64,000 bases of DNA, from assembly GCA_959347315.1 (NCBI GenBank), contig OY365819.1:22400589-22464588 (forward strand), given 5' to 3'. Shown one piece after another: positions 34,701 to 49,400 of the stretch (the first letter of the stretch is position 1; every line of letters begins with the position of its first letter). A program made the translations under genes and the position numbers. The notes beneath the pieces were generated by a model. The model saw only the letters and a list, made by a program, of their open reading frames with translations. It had not been told where the DNA came from and did no database searches. The DNA is from Bimastos eiseni. Taxonomy: Eukaryota; Annelida; Clitellata; Crassiclitellata; Lumbricidae.

Positions 34701-37700
34701 CATGCGTGAGTTTAGAGCCTGAGCTTTTATAAAGTTAACTATTTTAATAGACTGGTCTAAAACTGTCTTTAAAGTTGCAGGCATAGCTCTGGAAGCCAAG
34801 GCTTCACATGGATACTGCAATGTGTGAAATTGGTTTCTGGTGCAACTTGTTTGATTTGAGTAACCACCCCACCATGCTTGCCCGTCATAGCAGCTGCCCC
34901 ATCAGAACACACCCCAACGTAGTTTCTCCAATTTATTCCATTGGCAACAACAAAATCATCAACCTTTTTAAATATTTCATTGGCAGTTGTTCGACCAGAT
35001 AAAGACTCGCAGAACAAAAATTCTTCTTCGATGGCCTGTTCGTGTTCATATCTAACATACATCATCAATTGAGCACAGTTTGTAACATCTGTACTCTCAT
35101 CTAACTGAATCGCAAAAAATTTGCTTTGCTGGATCCTTTGGATGAGTATTTTCTTTACATCAGAAGCTAAATCTTGAATGCGTCGTGAAACAGTGTTATC
35201 CGACAAAGGAACAGTATCAAGTTTTTTGCAGCATTTTGTCCCAGCAAACAAGTCACGATATCTTTAGCAGCAGGTAATATTAGACTCTCCCCAATCGTGT
35301 GCGGTTTCGCTGTTTGAGCTATTCGCAAACTAACCAAATAAGATGCTTCTAATGCTTGTGAACTAGCTGAAGTAAACAACTTTAAACTTTTTTTACTTTG
35401 TAGCATTTCCATTTTTTTTCCTTTAAAAAATTCAAGTGGTTTATCTTTAAAAAGGAGATGTTTTGTAATTAAATGGCGCTGAAGTAGAGAAGGTTTCATT
35501 GAATGATTTGAAAGTTTTTCACTGCAGATCACACACTGAGGCTTGGGTTCTTTATTATCACTGCACCACGTAAATCCAAAGGATAAATAACTGTCGTCAT
35601 ACCGTCTAACTATAATCTTACGCTGCTTACAAGTACCTTCCTTCTCGTCAGGGTCAACTCTGGCCTCTGGAGTGTCAATCTCGGTGGATTCAGTGCTGAC
35701 GGTTGGAAATTCTTGCTTTCTTTTCAACCATTATCCATGGTTGACCAGATTTAAAATTATAATTATAAATATAAAAATCTGTTGTGAAAGTTTAAAATAA
35801 TAATTATTTGTTGTGAAAAATAAATGACGACGCTGAGACGTTTCAACATTAAAAATATCCTGGCAGAGACTAATCAAAGAGAGGAAGAGAAATTTTAAAT
35901 TTTTAAAATTTTTTTCGCTTACACCTAGCGCCACCTTGCGTACCACCAGTGGTACGCGTACCACCGTTTGAAAACCGCTGTGCTATAGGCTACTTGCCCA
36001 ATGACCCAGCTTAAATCCATTTCAAGATTTTTGAACTAAAAAAGGATCCATTTGAAGTTTTTAAATTATAAAGTCTAATTTGACGAAGGCAAATGTCACA
36101 TGATAATGTAAGTTAATCATTTTGAAAATTAGAGCAAGAGTGCAGCACACGTCTTTATGATTCCCACACTAGTACAAGGATATCATTAATATTCATGAAC
36201 CTGATGAGTTAAAATATGTTTAATATGCACGAACTCGCCCCTTCTGGATAATTATGCATATTTCTTAGATTGGCGCCATTGTGGGCCGCATAACATCCAG
36301 TTTCCATTTATACACGATTTTTTTAATCACATTAGGCTTCTACTTTAGCAGGAGTCTCTTCATCAATCCGGCTTCTGCTAAGTTATAGGACAGTGGTCGG
36401 AATTTGAGATGCTAAAACGATAAATTACCCAAGTTCCTATGCATGCTGCCTTCAAATGTTTCATGTGTGAGTCGCTTTCCAAAGCGGTAGGCTATCTCAA
36501 ACTTCAAAATCTAACGTAGACCTACGCCATTATTTACGTTTACTGTTATGCATTGTCAAGGGTTATTGAGCCAGATATAGATGGCATCACGTGGCCAGTT
36601 ACATTAAGGTCATAGGCTGAAGTATATGAATATTAATGTTCATTTGCGACTTAATTATATGAATATTAATATTAATCCTTGTACAACAGTGGGAATCGTA
36701 AAGACGCGTGCAGCACTACGGTGATGATGCAAATAGGACCTAGTTGAATCGACACACCTCGAGTGTCTGCAACAAAGGCCCTATTCAAAGCTCACTAGTA
36801 CAAGTTACTACCATAATGCTCGGGCAGCATCCTGTCACTCCTATCCTATAATCACTGCATTGATTAAATATCAGTGAATCCACAACCTACAACTCCCTTG
36901 TGCGAGTTCAAATGAGCCATCCAGCCAACTCATTCTATCCAAACATCCTTCTGTCTCAGTATTTCTCGATCACAGGTCACTTCTTATCTCAAGTTCTCCA
37001 ATCGAGGTATATCCCATACTTCTCTGAAGTGCACAACAACCTTCCTCTCGCATCTTTTCGGTTCCTCTATTGGTGATTGCCAATGACGTACAGTATCTGT
37101 CCCAGACACTGCTCGAACTTTCCACTCAGAACTGAAGTCTTACCTCTTCAAGAATTCCTACCCCACCTCGTGCGATCCTCCACCTTCCAATTCTAAACGA
37201 CATCTACCATAGCAAGCTGCTATGAAAACAGCTTTCGAATTTGTTTTCGGCCGAAACTGACAGTGCTGTTTCGTTTTCATTTTCGGCCAAAATCAAAACG
37301 ACAATTTCAGTGGCTTTTTCGTTTTCGACTGTAAATGGAAAAATGGTTTTGGTCGTCACTATTTGCCGCTAACGCTCAAATTGCTCTTTACTGTAAGTCA
37401 CAACGATGCAAAAATTGCAAATATTTTTTAAAGTCAAGACATGAATTGCATTGATATATATGTAGACAGATTTCCAATCAGAATGCATTTCAGTGACTTT
37501 GGCAATTATTAGCTTAAAATACTTTTTATCGGAAATAAATAAATAAAAATATCCGCACTCTAACAATTTCAACGCTTGTTGCCTTTATATTTACATTTAT
37601 TATGATTATCATGGACATGGTTCTAGACATAAATTCACCCAGCTGACAGAATCCAATTAGGGCTACAGTGTAACTTTGGTATACATTAAAGTTGGTTCTG

Positions 37701-40404
37701 TTTTTCACACTTCTTACTGCACTTGCATTTATATAGAAATATTCTGTGTATATATATATGAGTGCATGTAGTTTATTGTAAAGGCATTTCTCCAGACTAT
37801 ATAAGTCCAGCAAATTTATATGGCAACTATGATATTCATTCTGTGTCGCTGGCTGTTTTAGCCCAATGATGAAGAACTGTGGACCAGTTCTGTTCTTCAT
37901 CAGTGAGCTAAAGCAGGCAGGGAAAAAGGATGAGTATCAAACTCTGCTGGACTGATGGCATGAGACTGAATGATACAATGATACAACCACTCGAGTCTAC
38001 TCGTCATTTCAACCAATACGTTCTTGAGTTAGATGCGCTCAGCGGTCGTTAGATGGCAGCACATTGATAGACATTTCCAGTAGAATGTGAAGTGGTAATT
38101 TTATTGCAGTAAAAATGGCATTAATGTGGACAACAATTTCAGTTTTACAGCAGCAATGGGTTTTCTGTCACTGTGCTCCAGTTTCAAGTCAGCTGGGTTG
38201 GAAATTGTTGCACTTTGCACCCTTTGCGGGTGCACTTTGCACTTCTGAGTATGTTAACTGATGAACTTTATGATCTTACTTAGATTTAGGTTTAGGCTAG
38301 TGTCATGTTTGACTTTCATTAGTAGCTAATAAGACTACTATAGTAAGCAACTATGATAAGTTTCTCTTTCTCAACAGAACAGCAGTGCTTCCTAAGTAGG
38401 TGAAGCGCCACAAAGGCAGCGCCAGACAAGGGAAGAAATCCAATACGCAATGCACTGGAAATGGGTAACCAATATAAAATATCATGCAGCCAGTCCTGGA
38501 GATGCCCCTATCAGGCGAGCACAAGCTCAATCCTGCCACATGCAATGCCAGCTGCCAAATCCTGCCACATGCAACACAATGGGTTGGTCATATGTAAGGT
38601 TGAGCAGTAGTCAAGACGACTCGTGATGACATGGGCAAGAGTAGCAGAGAGGGAATGGGAACGGGAGATAACCCAAAGTCGACGCAATTGGTAAAAACAG
38701 CTGCGAGTTACTGAGTTAACATGCTGGGTGAAGAAGAGCTCCTGGTGAAGAATGACCCCAAGGTCGCGCACAGATGTGACGAAAGTATGTTGCATCTGTT
38801 CTGACAAACAGCCTGACGAACATGTGCTAGAATTGATAATTGCAAGGATTTATTTATAAAACTGAGTGTTAGGTGTGCGATAGGTTAGAGCGGCAATCTG
38901 TAGACTAACCTCCAAATATAACTGTAATTCCAACGGTGCATCAGGTTTTCTGCCATATGAATAGAACAGAAAGTAATGAAGACGCTTTGTACCAGGAGGC
39001 ATGTCTGTCTTTGCTGGTAAATCATCGCCAGCGGACCATCCAGCTAAGCGAACATTCGACCTGGGACTCAAGTAGATATTAATGTGATTAGGACCTGGAA
39101 CAGAGATTAAACAAAAGCACAGTTAGTTAACATAAATTTATCACAAATGTTACCTGCATACTTGACATACCATGAATTCATGACCTGCAAATTGTTTTGG
39201 AATTGTTCACTAATCAGGTTAACTCAATTTTTAGATCTTGTTTTTATCATTGGAGAGAAGCAATTCGAGTGCGTATTACATTTATCATAAAAGTAATCTA
39301 AATAATTGTATTTAGACATTATTGACTTCAATGCAAAGACATGAACGAGTCAACTTTTATTATTAAAAAAAATGCAACAAACATGTGCATTGCATATCTG
39401 AACGAGAAAATAGCAAAAATATAGAAATTTGTAACTTCATGGAAAGTAGCAATAGTAGTAATAGTTCCATATCGGGAGGGAGAGGTGATGATGTCTCCGA
39501 TGATGAAGAATCGAAAGTCATTTACTCGCCGGAAATTAAGTCTCAAAAGTATCAGATTGGAGGATGAAAAGTTGAAAACCATGCTAATTTGCAAACATTG
39601 TTGTTCAGTCGCTGTGGAATCCAGATCTCTACCGTTTTCCCACATCCTATGCTGCGAAACTTGCACAGATATTTTTGACAAATGTACTCTTTGTTCGGAG
39701 CAAATACTACGAACGGTCAGAATCTATATGTCCTAAAATATATATAAATTTATTTCACGATTTCAATCACTCTCTTGAAATGGATCCCACTTAGCAGCTT
39801 CCTTTATCGGCTATAGTTAGCAGACCTTCTGGATCTGGAAGATTACGTTTATCGCTTAGATTTATCGATCTATCGATATAATTACCTAAATCATGTGACG
39901 ATTAAATACGATTATTTCGATATGCCTACGTGTGTCTGTCTGCTTCAAAGTGCGTGATTGGACTGTGCGCAAGCTGCTAGGCTATTCAACGGGCTGACCT
40001 ACAAAGGCTATTGTTTATGACTTAGTTAGTTAAACATCGTGTCTGAGTATGTCCTATTCGAGCCTCAAAAACGTTTCATTCACGTCTCTGTAACTATATT
40101 TGCAGTTATTAAAATATAGATGTAAATAGATCACTACTACAGTAGTGATCTATTTAAATCATCACCTCTCCCTCCCGATATGGAACTATCACTACTGTTG
40201 CTACTCTATAGATTAAATACATCGTGTAACTTAAGTATATTTCGAGTTATTAACCCCTTAACCGTGCATCCCGAGATATCTCGTCCAGGAGTATAAATGT
40301 CGTCTATGAACCACATAGCCTGAATTAATGTTTCTTACTACTGGTAAGCGTTGCTAATCGACAAGGTAATATATTATACTGCGTAGGGAGGCTAAAATGT
40401 ATGC

Positions 40405-40440
<36 letters not shown>

Positions 40441-43400
40441 ATACCCGAAAAATGATGATGCGTCCAGAGTGAACCATATGCAATTGCTGATCAAGTTGAC
40501 AGAGCGACTGTTGGAAAGATATCATATTCCATTAAACCTCAGCGCCGGACAGGTTTTCACTTGAGTAACTTAATGTAATATAATGTAATGAAACATTTAT
40601 ATAGCGCCACTAGATATCAGAGATGCTCATGACTCAACACATAGCTAAACAGAGAACAGGCCCCTCCAGAAGGCAGTAGAGGAATGGAGTGCAGCTCCTC
40701 CCGAAGAAAAATGGGGAGGCTGTTCCAGCCAGTAGGACCCATGTAGGTATAGCTCCTGGATTGAGCCGTTGCAGAGAGCATGTGGGGAACCGCCAGCAGT
40801 CCACGGGCAGAGGAAAGAAGGTAGCCGGTGGGAATAACAGAGGAGGTCCTAGTGCAGAGAGCCAGAAGGTAGGTGGGGCAGACCCAAGGGGACAGTTACA
40901 CATCAACGAAACGGTCTTGAAACGAATGTGGTGATGTGCAGGGAACCAGTGAAGGGATTCATGAATGAAGGAAGAGGTGTAGCCCACTATGTTTCACGGC
41001 CAAACACTTTCCGATGTACATACCAGCAAATCCAGTGAAACACCTACTCGAAGATGCAGTTTGTTGCAGTCAACTGTATCCAACCGTATCCGGATGGTCA
41101 AATGTTTCACAAAAAAACCAGATACTATTTGACAGAGTACAATATGAGACTTTGTGCCCCACCTTGTTTTGGTGTTTATCACACCAAATACAATTACTAA
41201 CTCTAGTGATCTGCCATGAGTTTATACATACATTGAGCTTATTAGTTAGCACAAAGCAATAAACACGAGAAACGTGAAGTTTCATTTTTCTTCAAAACTT
41301 ACACATTGTTATCACCCTAAATATATTTTTTTATCACAAAAACATACCTTATCAGATGAAAACTTAAAAAAATACACTGTTTCGGAAATTTTTTCTCTGA
41401 CTTTTATCCACGATAAAAGGGTTAACATGAAATGTACACTTATTGGACGAAACTCGATTTTGAATCGGTTGAATCGCCGTTACTAATATACGGGTGTAAA
41501 GAATGTTGTTCTGAGGGCGTTTCACAGGTAAACAGTATGAAGGCCGCTGAATTTCGTTGCCTTCGAGGCACAAGTTGTAGCAGCCTTTCTGTGAGGAAAA
41601 GGGTTGAATCATGAGCTATTATATTTTCCGACCTGTGATGTGGTCTCGAGACCACGGTCTTGGTCACGAGACCGGAAAACTGCAGTCTTGGTTGTGGTCT
41701 TGAATGCATCGGTCTTGGTCTCAAACCATCGGTCTTGGTCTCAACTGCGTCGGTCTTGGTCTTAAAGGAACTGTCTTGGGATTGGTCTCCGTTTTAGGTT
41801 AGCGTTCTTGGTCATTTGCCAAATCAGAGCAATTTCTTTGATATTAGTCAGTTATTTTCGATTATTAGAGACACCTGATGTTTAGGCCCTATGCGCTTGT
41901 TATCGATTTATGGCGTGCTGACCATCTATATATACATGTTACTATGGGCGAAAAACTGCATTTACAACGGAAACAGCAATTTCAAAATTTCCTTTCACAA
42001 ATTTCAAGGTTTTGGAATAATCTAATAATTATGTGGTCAGCCACGAGTAATCTACTTGTTCAATGATGTCTTAAAATATTTACCTATCGTATACTGTAAG
42101 TATTTTGTAGTGTGATATTCTCAGGCCGAAGTCAAAGGCTGAACCCGCAAAGTTCAGACTGGCCGGTAAAATTGTTTTCTTGACCATTATTAAGATTAGT
42201 ATTCTTCAGCCATAAAGGTAATCATGTCATTCCGTTTTAGCGTCTTAACCTCCTTAGCGTTAACCCTGAGCGCCACCCGGGCCGGTAATTCTGTGTAAGA
42301 ACGGTTAACCCCAAGACACGCTCGGGCGCCTGGAGAATTGCGCTTCGTGTATGGTTAACCCCGAATAACGCTCGGGATATCTAAAAAATTTTCAGGCATC
42401 TTATTGAACAGTGTCTTTGGAATGCTTTTGTGTTGTTCAAAAAGTATGAAACCAAGAAAGTCTCTCATGCTGACTTCACATGGAAACTTGTTGACCAAAT
42501 TTTTGCCAAACATCCGCCATCTGTGGTTCCTGGTAAAGTTGGTCGTCGTAGTACAACCATTGTCAATCCAGAACGTCTTACTGGGCGACATTTCATTGAT
42601 TTCTGTCCGCCAACACAAAAAAAACAAGCCCCTACACGAATGTGTGTAGTTTGTTGCTCAAAGGTTGACGAGTCCGGCAAGAAAGTAAGGAAAGAGACCA
42701 GATATTGCTGTCCGGATTGTGATGTTGGACTATGTCTGGTGCCTTGTTTCAAACTATACCATACTAAAGATGTTTACTAAAGGCAGAAACTAATAGTATT
42801 GGTTTAAATTTACATTTGCAATAAATAATTACTTTAGATGGCACTGTCCTACTGCGGTATTTCTGTTTCTTCGTTCAATCGACAATGTAACGTCATCAGC
42901 AATGTAATGTAACGCTTTTTGCTTGATTTCTCGCAAGGTAATGTAACGCTAAGGAGGTTAATAAATCGAATTGTTTATAAAGAAGAGTATCGGTCTTGGT
43001 CTTGGACCATTGATCTTGGTCTCGGACTACCTGGTCTTGGTCTCGATCTCGAGGTTTTGGTCTCGTGCCCAACACTGGCTAACAGCTAGTCAATATCATA
43101 ATTAGGTCTTAGCTGTAAGGCCCAGCAGCCAGTCGCCTTGGGTTCAGCCAGTAGCCGCCAGGCCCAGCCGCCTTGTTCAATCACGGTGCGAGGATGCTAT
43201 AAGCCACTTGTTCAACTACCCCTCACTCAACTCTTGTTACAACCGCTACTGCCGATCTACCTCAGGTCTTTCTGCACTCTAGTGTCCTTCCTCTTCATCT
43301 GCAAGGGCCTCCTTGCAATCTTCCACTTGCAGCCTTCTGGTTGTTCTTCGCATGCACTCTGCTACGGCCCGGTCCAAGCACTTTGCCGATGTTGGAATTA

Positions 43401-46400
43401 CTAATAGCCCTCTCACCTTGCCAGTTCCAGATACGCCATAAGATTTTAATGTTCCCGGCACATGCTGAATTTCTGCACTCCATTGAGAGCAATGCTGATT
43501 TGGGCAGAGCTATATTAATTCTTGATCGTATTACATTACACTGTGGCGCTTCTTTTTAAGCCGTTCACATGGTAGCTGGGAATAATCACAGTGTATTGAA
43601 TAGAATCTAAATTATATAAACACTAGACATCTTGTAGTTTTGAAATATGTAATAAAGTCAGTTCAGTCAGTTTCCTCAGTTAGGGCTCCATATTTTGTCA
43701 GTTTTTAAACAAGTCAAATGAAAGATACTGATACAAATTTGGTTATGATCCGGTTGCTATACAATACAGTTTGTTCATCATGATTATCACTGGATATTTT
43801 TTTTGGAATAGCACAATGTACCTAGGCCTTACAGACAAAGGCTATTTGCGTACAATATTTCCGTTTTGCTCAATGACAGCACCAACTTTATGTGGCATAG
43901 ACTGGTTCAGCGACTGAAGTACCATACTTCTATCGATCTCCATGCTCGCTGGAAACGACGTTTGAGCTAATCAATGCTCTTTGGCTCAGGAACTTTATAA
44001 ATGCTTAGAGACAAAATACTTCACAAGTTCTTAATAGCAGAGAGGTCCAGAGAGTTGCGGGGACAATCCTTTATGTTTGATGGGAGGTTGTCGTCTAGCC
44101 ACTTCATCATCACTGTTGACAATGTGCACCATCCTGCTCAAATATTCCAAGATCATTTTCAACCAATAACTATGGTCACATAACACTGCCATTGTCTGAT
44201 CTTCTTTCGAATGCAGACTTCACAATTTACTCGAGAATGTTTGCAATGTTGCACTGCGAGTTCAGTCTGGCACCATTTGGCACAAAGTGAAGGGTAGCGA
44301 TTAATGGTGACGTCATAGCCAATCACAAGCCAAAAATACACCACAAGTGCCGCCATGTACACTGAGATGTCATTTAACACACAATTTGCTTAAAATTATT
44401 AGGGATATATAATATGTAAGTCCCGTATATGATGGCGAATATGCATAGCAAATATTTTTGAGATCTGAATAATTTTTACCGAGATATTTAAGTTTGAAAA
44501 TGGTGAACGAACCTTTGCATCACCCTTTAAACTTACTAGTTTAGCCCAGTTCATTTTCATTTCTCAAATTGGATATGTGCACAATACTGTCTAACAATAT
44601 GCTGATAGTACTCAACATCACTATTGTTGCCACAGTCTATCATCTAAAACATAATCTGCCTGTCCTTTCTTCATATAGTTCCACTGCAATGACTTTGCAA
44701 TCAACCCAAGTAAGTCAAAGGCAATTCAAGTGTATACAGTCTTCACATTCAAACCTTGCAGGCAAAATATGATTACAAATATGACAACTAAAGATTTTTC
44801 CATTTTTTATGACTTTTCTTGATTTTAGGCAAGTGTAGTGTGTGACTTTCATTAGTTTCTAATAAGATTGTTAATCAGTAAATAAGTAACGTGTAGCAGT
44901 GGCCGATTGGTTAGAGCGGTCAGCCCGAAATGTTCATTGTGCGCTGAGCGAGCGGGTTCGACCCTCAGCCGGGAAGTCACTGTGTAGGGACCTTGAGCAA
45001 GTTCTTCGCACACAAAGCTCTGCAGTAAAACTGCAATTGCACCATCGAGGCGTGTCTATGCACTTCTGAGCAAAAGATGTTGGAAGAAGAGCGGTATCAA
45101 ATTTTGGTAATAAAACACTGATGAGTTTCTCTTGAAAAGGACCTACAAGATTTTCCTGGATCCATCTATATCAAGATCAAGGATTCATGCTGTCTCCCTA
45201 ATAGAACCCTTAATTTTTTCCCATATTAGTCATACAGTAACAGTTGTCACTAAAACAAAATTAACTCTGCTTTAATACCTCCGTAAACTGCTGCCAGGCT
45301 GTAATCACTGACTTTACAATGGATGGCAAACTGATTATGCAGGCTGAATTAAGTAAATTTTCGGTATGTATGTGGGCCTCAGTATTTAAGAAATTAGTCA
45401 AGAATAATATCAGTATGATATCAAGGATTCATCACCGTCTCCCTAACACTACCCTAAGAAACAGATATTATTCCTTAATTATCTGTACCATTTGCTGGGT
45501 CTCAAATTATACTCTTATTTGAAAGACTGGGAGATTTAAAAAAATTCTATTTGAACTATTTTCAAGTTGCACTGGTCTACCAGCACCAAAACCCATTTCT
45601 CGAACCAATAATAAACTTTGATCAGCAGACAATCATAAGTTATGATTCATAACAATGTTTAAAATGTTGTTCAATCGCATTTTGCAATCATTATAGATTG
45701 TTACCTAGTATATTTAATGGTTATTCATAGACATAATCATGACACTACATAACTGTACTGCACATACTTGTTGATGAAATTATTTTCTGTAAAATGTTTT
45801 TGGCCTTTAGTATAGAAAAATCTTCCAAATAATGTTACACATCTGCAAAACGCAACACAAGACAAGCCAACGCAACATACTTAATCGGTGAAGAAAAGAT
45901 TAAGACTGAATTTTCTTGTGGTTTTCTCAAGCATAGCTGCAAATGCTAAAGCATCAATGTGATGCAGATGTTAGGCCAATGTGAAAAACCGTTTCTCTTA
46001 CCTGTGATCGAAATGACAATTCTCATATAATTTCTTTTAATTTCGTGCTTGCTGATAACAACCAACTCAGCCTTTGGATGAGGTTCAAATGAAGGAGTTG
46101 CCTTAAAATAAATTGTTCTGTAAAAATACAATAAATTTATTTGAAAATAAGCATTACAGGTGGTCTTAACTTAATGCTTATCTTTCCCAAATTGCTAACC
46201 CATGTAGCAGGGAGTTTATTTCTACTGACCTTTCTCTGTACAACAAGTCGCCAGCCACCAGCAAGTCTCCTGCCTCTGTCTCCTTCACATCTCTGCAGCA
46301 TTTAATACCATTCTAGATATACTATCTTCTTGGCATCTCTGGCACTGCTCTACTCTGGTTCCAAGCCTACAGATCATTCTTGGCTAAAGATTCCAACCAC

Positions 46401-49400
46401 TATTTGCAACCCCTCCCACTCACATGAAGTGTCCCTCAAGGCTCCATCCTGGGTCCACCCTCTTCATCCTGTATTTTGGTGTTTTTTATTACCGAAATTT
46501 GATACTGCCCTTCTTCCAACATTTTTTGCTCAGAAGTGCACAGACACGCCTCGACGGCGCAATTACAGTTGTACTGCAGAGCAGTTTTGCAGAAAGGACT
46601 TGCTCAAGGTCCCTACACAATGACTCCCCGGACGAAGGTTGAACCCGCTCGCTCAGCGCGCACTGAATGTTACAGGCTGACCGCTCTAACCGATCGGCCA
46701 CCCATCAATCCATGTCATAAAATCTTCTTCTGGGTGAGAGTTCTTGAAAAGGTAAAACTTCTAGCACTCCTGTTTCATGCACATTTGTGACCTCTGCAAC
46801 AACTGGCCCATGTGTGACTTCAAAATTGCCTCCAACGTTGTGCACCCAAAGCTCGATTACTGCAATTTCCTTTTCCTCAACCTTGAAGCTACACAACTCA
46901 ACAGACTACATCCTATCCAAAACTCACTAGCCAGAGCCGTCACCTATGCATCGTCACATCATTTCGATTCTCAAATCATTTCATTGGCAAAAATACTAGT
47001 GCGCATTCATTTCAAAGTCCTATCATTTACCTACAACTGCCTACAATACTCGAACTATTCACTATCCAGCCAACCCATTCTACCCAGTCCTCCTCCTGTC
47101 TCAGTCTTGCTCAACTCCTGGTCATTTCAAGTTCTCCAACCAAGCCATATCCATCACCACACCACGTCTCTAGAGTGATCTGCTTCCTGAATTCCATACT
47201 TTTTTGGCTCCTCCACCATCAGTACCTATCACCACAGAGGGGCCTTAGAGTAGTGGTGAACACACAGAGATGCAGAGCTGAGGAACTGAGTTTGAGACCC
47301 GTATCCCCCTAAGGTTCACTTCTCTCCTTTCGCTAGGCGATGGCGTGTGTTAAAAATTAAGATGTATAGTGTAATGGATGCCAACGGCTAAATTCGACTC
47401 CTGTAATAACTCATCATCATTCGTTCATACTGTACTTGCAATCATACTGCAGTTTGTTGGTTTTAATTAAATGGATATTATTATTCACAGTCAACTGTCT
47501 CTTAATTCATCATCTCTCGGACTTTCCATTCAAAACTTAAGTCCCACCTTTTCAAGAATTATTACCCAGACTCACTTGATCGTCCACTAAATGGATATTA
47601 TTATTGTTATTATTATCACTCACAATCACGTGTCTCCGTCTCCTTAATTCATCACCTCTCACTTAATGCTTGATGACAACGTGGCAGCTATAGCCAAACC
47701 CGACCAATGGCAAATGTTTTACACGCGATAGATTGGAAATCTATGACGTACTTGTCATTGTAGGAAATTAGTCCAGCAACAAGTAAAAAAAATTATAACA
47801 CTTTAATAATAAATTACACAAAATAATTTATAATTTTAAATAAATATTATGTTAATTTGACCATTAAATAATGCTATGCTATACGTTGCAAATAAATCTT
47901 TAAATAAAAAAATAGTTCCACACATTAGTTTTACTTTAAATTTTACCAGACAGACATAAATATTCTTAGCAGCGGCTACAGCTATAAAGTGCTAAACGAA
48001 ACAAATTTTTTATTAGAACTTTAGATCATTAGAAGAAATATTGATAGACTGATAAACAGAAACATTTCCCTTTCTTATTAAAATAGATACATTACATTTT
48101 AACTTAATTTGAATATGATATTTTAATGATTTAGAATTTTATTCTTTATTAGCATCACGAGACACACTAGGCAGTGCCTTATGGCACACCAGTGTGCTGT
48201 GGAAAATTTTTGAGAACTGTGAACAAGGAGAACAAGGTTGAGAACAAGGTTTGAGAACAAGGTTGAGAACAACTGATAACGCAGAATCAGCTTTTGGTAG
48301 CAATAAGACAGTAATGAATATGAAATAATGCTGCTGTTACTGTTGGCTTAAATAAACCAACCAAGAAAACATGAAAAAGAAGAAATTTTTGGTGTGCAAG
48401 TGGCTTACTTATTGCACTTAAAAAACTGAATCTTTGTTTTAACATGATCCTCAAAAATGCAGGAAAAAATTCCATTAACTGTGATGCCTGTACTAAGTAA
48501 ACATCATTTGGAATTGTAGAATTAAATCAATTGAATTTAGAATTTTTTAAGTATTAGAAACTAAACGTTTCTACACTACTTCATAAAAATGTGAAAAATT
48601 TAAAATTGTCAATAAATTACTTAGTTTACTTTTTTTTAAATTTATTTTGGCGCTAATCACATAATTATGACGATTGCATGGCATGTGTCAAATTTGGCAG
48701 CAAACTTAGGAGAAGAGGAATTTGGCATTGGCTATATTAGCAAGTTCTGAGACTGTTGGGAAGGATTCTTCTTGGTAACCTAAGCACTTGGCTCTTCTTA
48801 GGAGCTTTTTCCAGGTGCTCTATATCGGAATATCGGAGGTTACGGTAAGACCCAACCAGGATGGGGAGGCAGGGTGGGCCAAAAAGAGTAACCCCTACGG
48901 ATTTTTGCTAATACTTCAGCCAAAAATAGGAAATATTAAATGAAATTTTACAGGCTGGAAGACAATTCATATTTGCATATAGTTGCCAAAATTGACTAAA
49001 ATATTTCAATCAGAACAAAAATTATATCACTTTTAATGAGTGCAACCACTGATTTTTGATGGTCAAAAAAACATTTAACACCGCAAAAGTTATAAAAAGC
49101 GAATTTATGAAGTCACATTTCGAGTAGTTGTAATAAAACACGCTTTATAATTATTATTATTGAGAAAGAAACCAGAAATTTTCGCATACGGAAGTCACTT
49201 TGACGTTGACGTCACACAGCAAGAAGTCGATTAAATTGGTCAATAAAAATGTTTTGCGATTAATCATTTTATGAAAGCATTTGTAAAAAAAATAAACATG
49301 GGAAAGGTGTCCATGACAGACAAAATGCATATAAGCCCTACAGACACTTTATGAATCATGAGCATTATCTTGGAGCCACGGCTTAAGCAAAGCTCACTCT

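Larger units (their letters stand above)
41633..43077. mobile_element. hAT MITE family 3, copy 2, reverse orientation, with piggyBac inside
   Basis: The right end ...CTCGTGCCCAACACTG is the inverted form of the start of the element at 20687. The left end begins near CTGTGATGTGGTCTCGAGAC. Many GGTCTTGGTCTC units occur at both ends. Without the piggyBac insertion (42249-42957) it is about 730 bp, close to the 765 bp of copy 1. No matching 8-bp duplication was found, so the left end may be eroded. Confidence 0.75.
46240..47640 (+). mobile_element. CR1/L2-type retrotransposon split by two SINE-like insertions
   Basis: RT palm fragments (PSRLHPGSTLFILYFGV, a shifted VPQGSILGP..LFILY block) run to about 46485. 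After SINE copy 4 the element resumes with VLEKVKLLALLFHAH, SNVVHPKLDYCNFLFLNLEA and HFKVLSFTYNCLQYS. After a second tRNA-like insertion (about 47235-47460) the terminal RTFHSKLKSHLFKNYY-like stretch follows. Frameshifted and dead. Confidence 0.7.

Noticed and set aside
39328..39681. 117-codon minus-strand frame opposite the RING ORF
   Set aside because: Hydrophobic shadow of the plus-strand frame, no family resemblance.
41630..43080. piggyBac and GGTCTTGG element as one composite transposon
   Set aside because: Perfect TTAA duplications inside, and a matching uninterrupted copy at 20687-21451, show an independent insertion.
43279..43559. Small overlapping frames on both strands near 43.3-43.5 kb
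   Set aside because: Open on several frames at once because of GC-rich repeat-like sequence; no recognisable domain.
44894..45115. A functional tRNA gene
   Set aside because: A and B boxes are present, but no cloverleaf can be completed and the same unit with a long non-tRNA body recurs six times; it is a SINE.
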